A DNA stretch of 64,000 nucleotides from Citrobacter youngae (GTDB lineage: Bacteria; Pseudomonadota; Gammaproteobacteria; Enterobacterales; Enterobacteriaceae), in the NCBI RefSeq assembly GCF_003818115.1, contig NZ_RPOI01000004.1, positions 276,314 through 340,313 on the forward strand, given 5' to 3'. The translations under genes and the position numbers were made by a program. Shown piece after piece: positions 1-9,107 of this stretch. The notes below the pieces were generated by a model. The model was given only the letters and a program-made list of their open reading frames with translations, was not told where the DNA came from and searched no databases. The first letter of the stretch is position 1, and each line of letters begins with the position of its first letter.

Positions 1-152
1 CTGAAGAAGAAGCCCTACATCTGCTGTTTGCGCGGACTGATTTCGACCGCTATTTCCAGCAGACGCTACAGGCCGTCAAAAATAACGATCTGTCGCCGCG
101 CACCGGTCTGCGGCACATCAGCGAATTTATCCAGCATCATTACTTTCAATAA
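1..152 (+). CDS. argK: ArgK/MeaB-type GTPase, C-terminal end (partial)
   Basis: The frame ending at the TAA at 150-152 is open from the window edge and encodes about 49 residues ending in SEFIQHHYFQ. This resembles, from memory, the C-terminus of E. coli YgfD/ArgK, the G3E P-loop GTPase that protects methylmalonyl-CoA mutase (ScpA). The GTPase core lies outside the window. It sits 10 bp upstream of scpB in the order argK-scpB-scpC known from E. coli, which supports the call. Only the tail is visible, so integrity of the gene cannot be judged. Confidence 0.8.
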   Translation, partial: EEEALHLLFARTDFDRYFQQTLQAVKNNDLSPRTGLRHISEFIQHHYFQ

Positions 153-162
153 AGAGAACATT

Positions 163-948
163 ATGTCTTATCAATACGTCAACGTGGTCATCATCCAGAA
201 AGTCGCGGTTATTGAGTTCAACTACGCCCGCAAGCTCAATGCCCTGAGTAAAGTGTTTATTGACGATCTGATGCAGGCGCTGAGCGATCTCAATCGTGCG
301 GACATTCGCTGCATCATTTTGCGCGCTCCGAGTGGAGCCAAAGTTTTCTCTGCCGGGCATGATATTCATGAACTCCCGACCGGACGTCGCGATCCGCTCT
401 CTTATGACGATCCGCTGCGTCAGATAACCCGCATGATCCAAAAATATCCAAAACCGGTGATCTCTATGGTCGAAGGCAGCGTCTGGGGCGGCGCGTTTGA
501 GATGATCATGAGTTCCGATCTGATCATCGCCGCTGAAACATCCACCTTCTCGATGACCCCGGTCAACCTTGGCGTGCCGTATAACCTGGTCGGCATCCAC
601 AACCTGACTCGCGACGCCGGTTTTCACATCGTTAAAGAGCTGATTTTTACCGCTTCGCCGATTACCGCTCAGCGTGCGATGGCCGTCGGGATCCTCAACC
701 ATGTGGTTCCTGTAGACGAACTGGAAGATTTCACCCTGCAAATGGCGCACCACATCTCGGAAAAAGCGCCGCTGGCAATCGCCGTCATTAAAGAAGAGCT
801 GCGCGTGCTGGGTGAAGCGCACACCATGAATTCCGATGAGTTCGAGCGCATTCAGGGCATGCGCCGCGCGGTGTACGACAGCGAGGATTATCAGGAAGGG
901 ATGAACGCGTTTATGGAAAAACGTAAACCTAATTTTGTCGGCCATTAA
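163..948 (+). CDS. scpB: Methylmalonyl-CoA decarboxylase ScpB
   Basis: Crotonase-fold enzyme of 261 residues, the E. coli ScpB (YgfG) length. It decarboxylates methylmalonyl-CoA to propionyl-CoA in the cytosolic succinate-to-propionate cycle with ScpA, ArgK and ScpC. The family oxyanion-hole region is visible as FSAGHDIHEL, followed by VEGSVWGGAFEMIMSSDLIIA, which forms the CoA and acyl pocket. An open frame extends upstream to position 28, but the ATG at 163 matches the family N-terminus MSYQYVNVV and follows AAAGAGAACATT, so I chose it. It lies 10 bp after argK and 24 bp before scpC, consistent with one operon. Confidence 0.95.
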   Translation: MSYQYVNVVIIQKVAVIEFNYARKLNALSKVFIDDLMQALSDLNRADIRCIILRAPSGAKVFSAGHDIHELPTGRRDPLSYDDPLRQITRMIQKYPKPVISMVEGSVWGGAFEMIMSSDLIIAAETSTFSMTPVNLGVPYNLVGIHNLTRDAGFHIVKELIFTASPITAQRAMAVGILNHVVPVDELEDFTLQMAHHISEKAPLAIAVIKEELRVLGEAHTMNSDEFERIQGMRRAVYDSEDYQEGMNAFMEKRKPNFVGH

Positions 949-972
949 TCACGTCCGAGGAAGGAGACGGCC

Positions 973-2439
973 ATGAAACGCATGAGCGCCGAACAGGCGG
1001 CAGAAATTATCCAGCACGATGATATGGTGGCGTTCAGCGGCTTTACCCCCGCGGGTTCGCCAAAAGCGTTGCCCACCGCAATTGCCCAACGCGCCTGCGA
1101 ACAGCATCAGAACGGACAGCCTTTTCAGATCCGCCTGCTGACCGGAGCATCAATTGGCGCCGCCGCTGATGATGTACTATCCGCGGCGGATGCCGTTTCC
1201 TGGCGTGCGCCTTATCAAACGTCATCGGGCCTGCGCGACAAAATTAATCAGGGCCAGGTGAGGTTTGTCGATCTCCATTTGAGCGAAGTGGCGCAGATGG
1301 TTAATTACGGCTTTTTTGGCGAGATCGACGTTGCCGTCATTGAAGTCTCAGCCATCGCGCCGGATGGCCGGATTTGGCTGTCCAGCGGTATCGGTAATGC
1401 CCCCACCTGGCTGCTGCGGGCGAAAAAAGTGATCATTGAATTGAATCATTACCATAATCCGCGCGTGGCAGAGTTTGCCGACATCGTGATACCCGGTGCG
1501 CCGCCGCGGCGTAACAGCGTACCCATTTTTCATACCATGGATCGCGTAGGCAGTCAGTGCGTGCAGATAGACCCGAAAAAGGTCGTTGCGATAGTGGATA
1601 CCGAGCTGCCAGATGCCGGTAATGCGTCAGATAAAACCAATCCAGTCAGCCAACAAATTGCCGATAACGTGGTCACCTTTCTGCTGGCAGAAATGGCGCA
1701 CAAACGCATTCCAGCTGAGTTTCTGCCCTTACAAAGCGGCGTGGGTAATATCAACAACGCGGTAATGGCTCGACTGGGCGAGAACCCGGATATCCCGCCC
1801 TTTATGATGTATTCGGAGGTGTTGCAGGAGTCGGTAGTGCATCTACTGGAAACGGGTAAGATAACCGGTGCCAGCGCTTCCAGTCTGACCATTTCAGCCC
1901 CGTCGCTACAGAAGATTTACGCCAACATGGACTTCTTCGCCAGCCGGATTGTGTTGCGCCCGCAGGAGATTTCCAATAACCCGGAAATCATTCGTCGGCT
2001 GGGTGTCATTGCGCTTAACGTTGGTCTGGAGTTTGATATCTACGGCCATGCTAATTCCACCCACGTTGCGGGGGTGAACCTGATGAATGGCATCGGCGGC
2101 AGCGGGGATTTCGAGCGCAACGCCTACCTGTCTATCTTTATGGCGCCGTCGATTGCCAAAGGCGGGAAAATATCCACCATCGTACCGATGTGCAGCCATG
2201 TCGACCACAGCGAACATAGCGTTAAAGTGATCGTGACCGAACAAGGGATTGCCGATCTGCGTGGGCTATCTCCGATGCAGCGGGCGCACACGATTATCAA
2301 TAACTGTGCGCATCCGCTTTACAGAGATTATTTGCACCGCTATCTGGAAAAAGCGCCCGGCGGGCATATCCATCACGATCTCAGCCATGCGTTCGATCTG
2401 CATCGCAACCTTCTCGAAACAGGCTCGATGCTAGGTTAA
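973..2439 (+). CDS. scpC: Propionyl-CoA:succinate CoA-transferase ScpC
   Basis: Family I CoA-transferase of 488 residues (E. coli ScpC is about 492). It moves CoA from propionyl-CoA to succinate, closing the ScpA-ScpB cycle. Near the C-terminus the motif VTEQGIADLRG carries the glutamate expected to form the acyl-CoA intermediate, and GIGGSGDFERNAYLS is the conserved glycine-rich segment. A strong ribosome site (AAGGAG) precedes the ATG at 973. The stop overlaps the 3' end of the convergent ygfI by 4 bp. Confidence 0.95.
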   Translation: MKRMSAEQAAEIIQHDDMVAFSGFTPAGSPKALPTAIAQRACEQHQNGQPFQIRLLTGASIGAAADDVLSAADAVSWRAPYQTSSGLRDKINQGQVRFVDLHLSEVAQMVNYGFFGEIDVAVIEVSAIAPDGRIWLSSGIGNAPTWLLRAKKVIIELNHYHNPRVAEFADIVIPGAPPRRNSVPIFHTMDRVGSQCVQIDPKKVVAIVDTELPDAGNASDKTNPVSQQIADNVVTFLLAEMAHKRIPAEFLPLQSGVGNINNAVMARLGENPDIPPFMMYSEVLQESVVHLLETGKITGASASSLTISAPSLQKIYANMDFFASRIVLRPQEISNNPEIIRRLGVIALNVGLEFDIYGHANSTHVAGVNLMNGIGGSGDFERNAYLSIFMAPSIAKGGKISTIVPMCSHVDHSEHSVKVIVTEQGIADLRGLSPMQRAHTIINNCAHPLYRDYLHRYLEKAPGGHIHHDLSHAFDLHRNLLETGSMLG

Positions 2440-3332
2440 CTTGCACTACCGTCACGATCTTCAGCAATATGCTGGAGCATGGTGGCGGTATAGCGATGAT
2501 TTTTCAGCGAATAGAGAAACTCCTGCATATACATGGGACTGCCGGGCGCGTCGAAATATTTCAGCGTCGACGGATTCACCAGCCGCCAGGCGAAGTGAGG
2601 GATCACCGTCAAAAACTGCCCGCGCTCCACCGCGCTAATCTTGGCCATAAAGCTGTACGGACGATAGATTATCGTCGGGTTGATCCCGCAGGGCCGCATG
2701 TATGCATCCAGCATCGCCTCAAAGTTGGCGCGATTCTGGAAGCGCATTTGCAGCCAGGGCAGCTCGCGCAGCAGATCCTGCGGCTGTTTTTCTTCATAGC
2801 GCCGGGAAACGAGAAACCCCAGACGCAGCGGAGGTAGTTCGCTGATCGCCAGATTTTCCAGCTCCTGCACGCGGGGGGAAACGTGCTGCGGCGAGATAAT
2901 AAAATCCAGTTTGCGATCGAACAGGTTATCAATCACCCCATTCTCGCTGAATTCAACGGCCTGAGCCGTTACACCGTCATACTTGTCACCCAGGCTAATC
3001 AACTGGTCAAAAATAATCGTTGGGTAGGTATTGTCGATGCCGATAACGATTTCCCGCGAGCGGCGAGAGGCGTTATGGATTTCGTTATCAATGGCAGAGA
3101 GGCGCTGATAAACGGGAAACAGCTTCTGATACAGCTCTTGTCCTGCTTTATTCAGGCTGATGTTGTTATCTTTGCGGGTAAACAGCGTATAGCCGATTTG
3201 ATCTTCCAGTGCGGCAATGCTTTTACCGAAAGGTGATGCGGTCATATGTATTTTTTCTGCCGCTCTGGCGATGTTATTGGTTTGCGCCAGCAGAATGAAA
3301 TTACGCATCTTTTTCGAGATAAAAATATCCAT
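2436..3332 (-). CDS. ygfI: LysR-family regulator YgfI
   Basis: LysR-type transcriptional regulator of 298 residues, the same length as E. coli YgfI. The N-terminal winged helix-turn-helix spans about residues 8-60 (AQTNNIARAAEKIHMTAS, then LEDQIGYTLFTRKDNNISL). The remainder is a periplasmic-binding-protein-like effector domain. It converges on scpC and, in E. coli too, sits directly after the scp operon, so a role in propionate metabolism is often suspected, but the effector is unknown. Nothing in the sequence identifies its targets. Confidence 0.9.
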   Translation of the reverse strand: MDIFISKKMRNFILLAQTNNIARAAEKIHMTASPFGKSIAALEDQIGYTLFTRKDNNISLNKAGQELYQKLFPVYQRLSAIDNEIHNASRRSREIVIGIDNTYPTIIFDQLISLGDKYDGVTAQAVEFSENGVIDNLFDRKLDFIISPQHVSPRVQELENLAISELPPLRLGFLVSRRYEEKQPQDLLRELPWLQMRFQNRANFEAMLDAYMRPCGINPTIIYRPYSFMAKISAVERGQFLTVIPHFAWRLVNPSTLKYFDAPGSPMYMQEFLYSLKNHRYTATMLQHIAEDRDGSAS

Positions 3333-3421
3333 AGCGTCCCCTTAAAAATCGCTATGGCCTATCCTCATTACGGCGAAAAAAAAGACCGGATGTGAAGTCT
3401 CATTTTTACAGTTGCTCACAG

Positions 3422-3445
3422 AAAAAACCCGGCTGGAAAGCCGGG
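3422..3445 (-). terminator. Intrinsic terminator of yggE
   Basis: A perfect 7-bp inverted repeat, CCCGGCT (3428-3434) and AGCCGGG (3439-3445), closes a GGAA tetraloop. On the minus strand it is followed by six Ts (A-run 3422-3427). It lies 10 bp beyond the yggE stop codon. Confidence 0.85.
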
Positions 3446-3455
3446 CCTGCAAGGA

Positions 3456-4202
3456 TTACTGAGTTTTGGCAGGCGTTGCCGCTGGTTGCCCCGCCGTCGG
3501 CTCAATCTGGAAGACGACATCAACCTGATCGTCAAACTGAATAACCGGCTGTTCGTAGGTTTCCTGAGCAGAGGCAGCAGGTGCCGCGTCTGCCTTCATC
3601 ATCCGTACCATCGGGCTAGGCTGATAATTGGAAACGTGGTAGCGCACACTGTACACCGGGCCAAGTTTGCTATTGAAGCCCGCAGCCAGCTGTTCCGCCT
3701 GATGAATGGCATCATCAATTGCCGCTTTACGCGCTTTATCTTTATAAGCATCCGGTTGGGCAACGCCCAGTGATACCGAACGGATCTCATTCAGACCAGC
3801 CTTCAGCGCGCCATCGAGCAGCGCGTTGAGTTTGTCCAGCTGACGCAGCGTGACTTCTACGGTGCGCACCGCACGATACCCTTTGAGGATACTTTTACCG
3901 TTCTGGTAGTCGTAGTCCGGCTGGGTACGCAGGTTTGCAGCGTTAATATCCTTCTTCGCTATCTGGTTTTGTTCAAGGAAGGACAGATATTGCGCCACGC
4001 GCTCATCGGCCAGCTTCTTAGCTGAGGCCGCATCCTTGGCAGCAACGTTCACTTCAATTGCCAGCGTGGCGATGTCTGGTGTCGCATCCACGCTTGCTGT
4101 TCCGGAAGTCACGATGTGCGGTCCATTTGGCAACTCATTTGCCTGTACCGATAGTGCGCTGAATCCGACTAATGCCGCCAGGGCCATTATTTTGAACTTC
4201 AC
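3456..4202 (-). CDS. yggE: SIMPL-domain periplasmic protein YggE
   Basis: Predicted 248-residue exported protein (E. coli YggE is 246), DUF541/SIMPL family, linked in E. coli to oxidative-stress protection. The signal peptide is residues 1 to about 21 (KFKIMALAALVGFSALSVQA). The mature part carries the repeated GTASVDATPDIATLAIEV pattern typical of the family. The start is a GTG at 4202: it is preceded by GGAGGA at ideal spacing and gives the family N-terminus. An in-frame ATG 21 bases upstream contains that ribosome site inside its coding sequence and is rejected. The tail is rich in Pro, Ala and Gln. Confidence 0.92.
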   Translation of the reverse strand: MKFKIMALAALVGFSALSVQANELPNGPHIVTSGTASVDATPDIATLAIEVNVAAKDAASAKKLADERVAQYLSFLEQNQIAKKDINAANLRTQPDYDYQNGKSILKGYRAVRTVEVTLRQLDKLNALLDGALKAGLNEIRSVSLGVAQPDAYKDKARKAAIDDAIHQAEQLAAGFNSKLGPVYSVRYHVSNYQPSPMVRMMKADAAPAASAQETYEQPVIQFDDQVDVVFQIEPTAGQPAATPAKTQ

Positions 4203-4295
4203 GGTCGTTCCTCCATGTTTCATTAATTACCCCGAAACTCAGGGCACATGCAGGCAAGCTTAGCCGATCTCGCTGCGTTGTCCATCAGACAACAC

Positions 4296-4931
4296 TTAGT
4301 TGAACAACGCATGAACGTGCGCAACACCTTCTTTTGCCAGTTGAAAAGCGATAAACCACATCACTAATCCTACCAGGGTATTGATGATGCGCTGTGCTTT
4401 AGCCGTGCGCAGACGCGGAGCCAGCCAGGCCGCCAGCAATGCCAGACCGAAAAACCACAGGAACGAAGCGCTGACGGTTCCCAGCGCAAACCAGCGCTTA
4501 GGCTCAACGTCCAGTTGGCCCCCCAGACTCCCCAGCACCACAAAGGTATCCAGATAAACATGTGGGTTTAGCCAGGTTACCGCCAGCATGGTGGCGATGA
4601 TTTTCCAACGTCCCTGCTTCATTACCTCGGCGCTGGCCAGTTCCAGATTACTGCTCATCGCCGTTTTTAACGCGCCAAAACCGTACCAGAGCAGAAACGC
4701 CACTCCGCCCCAGGTGACCAGCGCCATCAACCACGGCGACTGCATCAGCAAAGCGCTACCGCCAAAGATACCGGCGCAGATCAGCACTAAATCGCTGATA
4801 GCACAGAGTAAAGCAATCATGATGTGATACTGGCGGCGAATGCCCTGGTTCATCACGAAGGCATTTTGTGGACCAAGCGGAAGTATCATGGCCGCACCAA
4901 GTGCAAGCCCTTGAAAGTAATACGATAACAC
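4296..4931 (-). CDS. argO: Arginine exporter ArgO
   Basis: LysE/ArgO-family inner-membrane exporter, 211 residues with about six hydrophobic segments. It exports L-arginine and the toxic analogue canavanine. The family signature [19 protein letters not shown] lies near residues 10-30. I chose the GTG at 4931, which gives exactly the E. coli length (MLSYYFQ). An ATG three codons upstream (4940) is the alternative. In E. coli, transcription depends on the LysR protein ArgP bound to arginine and is blocked by lysine. The argP gene is not in this window. Confidence 0.93.
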   Translation of the reverse strand: MLSYYFQGLALGAAMILPLGPQNAFVMNQGIRRQYHIMIALLCAISDLVLICAGIFGGSALLMQSPWLMALVTWGGVAFLLWYGFGALKTAMSSNLELASAEVMKQGRWKIIATMLAVTWLNPHVYLDTFVVLGSLGGQLDVEPKRWFALGTVSASFLWFFGLALLAAWLAPRLRTAKAQRIINTLVGLVMWFIAFQLAKEGVAHVHALFN

Positions 4932-5080
4932 GTTAATCATCCCGAACTGTTTCTCTTAGGAGCAGACTATAGCGCGGGAAAATCATTAGCGGAAATTGAT
5001 AATTTTAATCGCAGATTAGAGAAAATAATGGGAAGGAAGTTTTATCGGCCCGGAAAGCGATAGCGCCACCGGGCACGCGA

Positions 5081-5941
<861 letters not shown>

Positions 5942-6067
5942 TTAGTATTCCTTGGTCATGTCAAAAAAATTCATGAGATCATTCTCACAAAAATACTGTA
6001 CTAAAGGTAAACAAAAAAGACCGAACATGCCATTTTTCAACATGATCCAATAAAAGCATTCGTAAAT

Positions 6068-7000
6068 TCAATGATCGGTTGGTTGATCAATCATCCGCAA
6101 GAACCCGCTGACCAGTGGATCTTTCTGCTTAAAGATTTCGGCAATTTCACTGACCACCTTTCCGCTACCTGCATTCTTCCAGGCGATAGAGAGCGGTGAC
6201 GGTTGGCGTGGATTGATTACCTCACGGGCAACCAATGCTCCGGACTCAACATAAGGACGACACATCCGCTCCGGCAAGAAACCGACCCCGAGGCCGCTTA
6301 AATGACAGGCCAGCTTGGTACTGAGATCCGGAACTTTGATCTCCTTTTGACCACTGAGCAGCCAGGCAACGCGGCGCGTAAGCGTGCGCGAGGTATCTTC
6401 AATATTAATCGCCGGGTAACGACGCAGCATATCGTCTGACAGTACAGGCGCGGGGTGGCGAGCCAGAGGATGATTCTGCGCCACCACAAACTGCCAGCTG
6501 ATGTCACCGAGTGACAACAGAGAAATATTATTGGACAACGACTCCGATCCGGTGACGCCAATGGCTAACTGGAAATCGTCATACAACAGTGAATCCCACA
6601 CGCCCATATAGACCTGTCGGGAAATCTGAAAGCGGGTAAAGGGAAATTGTTGATGCAGCCAGGTCAGTAAATCCGCCGTGGTCTGTGGCTGGTACAGCAG
6701 ATTATTGATAACGATATTCACCTGCCGTTCAACGCCCGCATTGATTTGCTGAAGCTCATCCGGCATCGCATCCAGCCAGTTGAGCCACTGCCGGCAATGC
6801 TCAAGCAGATGCTGTCCGGCCAATGTCAGACTGACAGTGCGCGTAGTGCGCATGAAGAGTTGAGTCCCCACCTGCTCTTCCAGCGTTTTGATACGATAGC
6901 TAATCGCCGCTGGCGTTTTATGGAGTGAGCTGGCTGCGCGGGAAAAACTCTCCGTCTCCGCAACCCGAATAAACGTGCGTATTGTTTCCTGATCGAGCAT
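6068..7000 (-). CDS. AllS-like LysR-family regulator
   Basis: LysR-type regulator of 310 residues. The N-terminus (LDQETIRTFIRVAETESFSR) and the segments VERQVNIVINNLLYQPQ and QVYMGVWDSLLYDDF closely match what I recall of E. coli AllS, activator of the allantoin (allDCE) genes. The helix-turn-helix spans residues 10-60. AAGGAG stands 5-6 bases before the ATG. It is the last gene of a five-gene minus-strand set and its first 83 bases lie inside the preceding DUF2877 reading frame. By analogy it probably activates the neighbouring carbamoyl-transfer genes in response to a purine-derived ureido compound. It is clearly not ArgP. Confidence 0.85.
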   Translation of the reverse strand: MLDQETIRTFIRVAETESFSRAASSLHKTPAAISYRIKTLEEQVGTQLFMRTTRTVSLTLAGQHLLEHCRQWLNWLDAMPDELQQINAGVERQVNIVINNLLYQPQTTADLLTWLHQQFPFTRFQISRQVYMGVWDSLLYDDFQLAIGVTGSESLSNNISLLSLGDISWQFVVAQNHPLARHPAPVLSDDMLRRYPAINIEDTSRTLTRRVAWLLSGQKEIKVPDLSTKLACHLSGLGVGFLPERMCRPYVESGALVAREVINPRQPSPLSIAWKNAGSGKVVSEIAEIFKQKDPLVSGFLRMIDQPTDH

Positions 7001-7790
7001 GCATTCTCCTTGGATCGTTCCTCTGTAACCACTGTTGAGCTATTGCTATCCCTAGCAATATATCTGCTCCCGAGGTATGACCAACAGCAAGCAGATGCGC
7101 AATTGCAAAATGAGACTCGCGCCCCGGTTGTAAAGCGCGTATGACCTTCTGCACTGATGTAGAAAACTCCCCCACTCTGGCGCTGTTCAAATAGCTGCAA
7201 CTGACTGATGTAGTGAGTTTTGCCAGCTGTTTCGCCGGAGGTAAAAAATACTGAAGTTGCGCAGAAAACCCTGCGGCATACAGTACGGCCAACATGCCAG
7301 TCAGCATGTCATCACCGCTAGGCGTCAGCCCAGGTCCACATCCGATCAGCCAGCTCCAGTCGGGGGTCATGCCGCAATACCAACAATCAAGCTGCTTAAT
7401 AATCTCAGAATAGTGCGACATCGTGTGAACCGGTTGATTTAGCGCTCCGCAGAGGCCACTGTGTTGCGTACAAAAAGAAAGATCGACTGGGGCAATGGCG
7501 ATGGAGCTTATTGGCAATTGCAGTATGCGACGCGGGCAAATTGTGATGTTTTTCCCTCGCAGGATATTTCCTTGTTTGCTTAGCCATTCAATCTGAGCCA
7601 CGTGGGGAAACTGCACGGTACTCAGCAATACGGCTGTCGGCCCCATTCCTTTTCCGTGGCGAAGCAACGTCAATAACTCACCGTCTGGACGGCAAAAGTT
7701 AATCGCCTGCGTAAAACAGCTATGCCGTCTCCATTCGCCATCGGGTAGCCGATAAAACCCGGCGCAGGCTAGAGCATTAATTGTCTTCAT
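6918..7790 (-). CDS. YlbF/AllH-family (DUF2877) oxamate carbamoyltransferase subunit
   Basis: A 290-residue DUF2877 protein. Motifs shared with E. coli YlbF (271 residues) are GCGPGLTPSGDDMLTGMLA and, near the C-terminus, AVGHTSGADILLGIAIAQQ. YlbF, YlbE and FdrA have been reported to form the oxamic transcarbamylase of anaerobic allantoin breakdown (AllFGH), which releases carbamoyl phosphate from oxalurate. The order FdrA-YlbE-YlbF is kept here. After the normal family end the frame runs on for about 30 Arg/Gly/Ser-rich residues with no family resemblance, overlapping the regulator start by 83 bp. This looks like loss of the usual stop. Confidence 0.82.
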   Translation of the reverse strand: MKTINALACAGFYRLPDGEWRRHSCFTQAINFCRPDGELLTLLRHGKGMGPTAVLLSTVQFPHVAQIEWLSKQGNILRGKNITICPRRILQLPISSIAIAPVDLSFCTQHSGLCGALNQPVHTMSHYSEIIKQLDCWYCGMTPDWSWLIGCGPGLTPSGDDMLTGMLAVLYAAGFSAQLQYFLPPAKQLAKLTTSVSCSYLNSARVGEFSTSVQKVIRALQPGRESHFAIAHLLAVGHTSGADILLGIAIAQQWLQRNDPRRMHARSGNNTHVYSGCGDGEFFPRSQLTP

Positions 7791-7828
7791 CAGTAATACT
7801 CAGGGGCGGCCTTGCCGCCCCTTCAATA

Positions 7829-9091
7829 TCAGGCGGTGATGTGATGTAGTTCGGCCAGAGCTTCAAGTGCTTTTTCAAAACAGAGTAGCGGTGCGCGTAC
7901 GGTTCCCGCTCCCACCTGACCAATCCCCGCATCTTTATGTGCGATACCGGTGTTAATTAGCGGCGTAATCCCTGTTTCGACTACACGGCGGATATCCAGC
8001 CCCAGACATGCCCCCTTGAAATCCCATGAGGGGATCTGAAACAGCGGGTTGTTGGCAAGATAAATCTCCGCCATCTCTTCTGAGGTTTCCAGCGCCGCGC
8101 CCATACCACCCGCGCCGACGAAGCGCGTTACGCCGGGTGCCGCAATCATTGCTGCACCACCAATCCCCAACGTTTCTGTGATGGCGCTGTCGCCAATGTC
8201 CGGATTCGCGTCAACCTGACTATAGCCGGTAAAAAACAAACCCTGCGGCGTATTTACCGGCGCGGTAAACCAGCGATCGCCAGTTCCGCTCACGCGAATG
8301 CCGAAATCACGACCGTTACGCGTCATCGCAGTGACCACTGAGCCTGCCTTAATTTCCGCCGCGGCATCCATCACTGCCTTACTATAGGCCATAGCCAAAT
8401 TGAGGAAGAATTGGTCTGTTACGCTCAGGAACTGCAGTACCTCAGTGATTTCCGTCTTCGGACGATCCAGACCCGCGATCACCGGAGAGAGTGTACGCAG
8501 TAACAGAGAAGAGGCGGCAATATTACGCTGGTGGAACTCATCGCCCATGGTGATGGCCTGCGCCATCATTGCCGTCAGATCGACGCCATTTTCCATCAGC
8601 GAGAGCGCTTCCTGTAGTACTGGCGCCAGCGTGTCGCGCATCCAGCGCAAGCGCTTTTGCACGTCATCGCCGTAGGCGCCAAAACGCATCACTTTGCCAA
8701 TACCTTCATTGAGGTTGCAGCAGGACTGGTTACCATGCACAACGTCGCGCACCACCAGCACCGGCATATTAGCGGAGGTGATTCCTCCCATCGGACCTAC
8801 CGCGCCAACGTGATGGCAGGGGATAAAATCAACCTCACCCTGCTCCAGCATCCGCACGGCATCTTCTTCCGTCACCGCCCAGCCTTCAAACAATGATGCG
8901 CCAATGCAGGCTCCGCGCATTGGGCCGGTCATCTCTTCCCAGGCGATCGGCGGACCAGCGTGCAATAATTTGCGTCCAGAAGACAATTCGGCCACCGCTT
9001 CTTTTGCAGGGCGCACAGCAACCCAGTGGGGACGCGCGGCTTTAATTCGTTCGATAATGGCTTCGTTGGCCTGTGCAATAGATGAATACAT
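7829..9091 (-). CDS. YlbE/AllG-family (DUF1116) oxamate carbamoyltransferase subunit
   Basis: DUF1116 protein of 420 residues (E. coli YlbE is 419), cytosolic, presumed partner of the FdrA and DUF2877 proteins in phosphorolysis of a carbamoyl compound. Conserved stretches include HVGAVGPMGGITSANMPV, NLNEGIGKVMRFGAYGDDV and GLDIRRVVETGITPLINTG. The frame is open to 9253, but the ATG at 9091 has AGAGG at good spacing and matches the family start (MYSSIAQANEAII). The longer version would overlap fdrA by 146 bp. It lies 16 bp after fdrA and 38 bp before the DUF2877 gene. Confidence 0.85.
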   Translation of the reverse strand: MYSSIAQANEAIIERIKAARPHWVAVRPAKEAVAELSSGRKLLHAGPPIAWEEMTGPMRGACIGASLFEGWAVTEEDAVRMLEQGEVDFIPCHHVGAVGPMGGITSANMPVLVVRDVVHGNQSCCNLNEGIGKVMRFGAYGDDVQKRLRWMRDTLAPVLQEALSLMENGVDLTAMMAQAITMGDEFHQRNIAASSLLLRTLSPVIAGLDRPKTEITEVLQFLSVTDQFFLNLAMAYSKAVMDAAAEIKAGSVVTAMTRNGRDFGIRVSGTGDRWFTAPVNTPQGLFFTGYSQVDANPDIGDSAITETLGIGGAAMIAAPGVTRFVGAGGMGAALETSEEMAEIYLANNPLFQIPSWDFKGACLGLDIRRVVETGITPLINTGIAHKDAGIGQVGAGTVRAPLLCFEKALEALAELHHITA

Positions 9092-9107
9092 ATCCGTACC
9101 TCTGAAC

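Noticed and set aside
127..945. 272-codon minus-strand frame opposite scpB
   Set aside because: Antisense shadow of a well-conserved gene, with no ribosome site or family resemblance.
6068..7000. LysR gene as ArgP, which controls argO nearby
   Set aside because: N-terminus and effector domain match AllS, not ArgP, and it belongs to the carbamoyltransferase operon.
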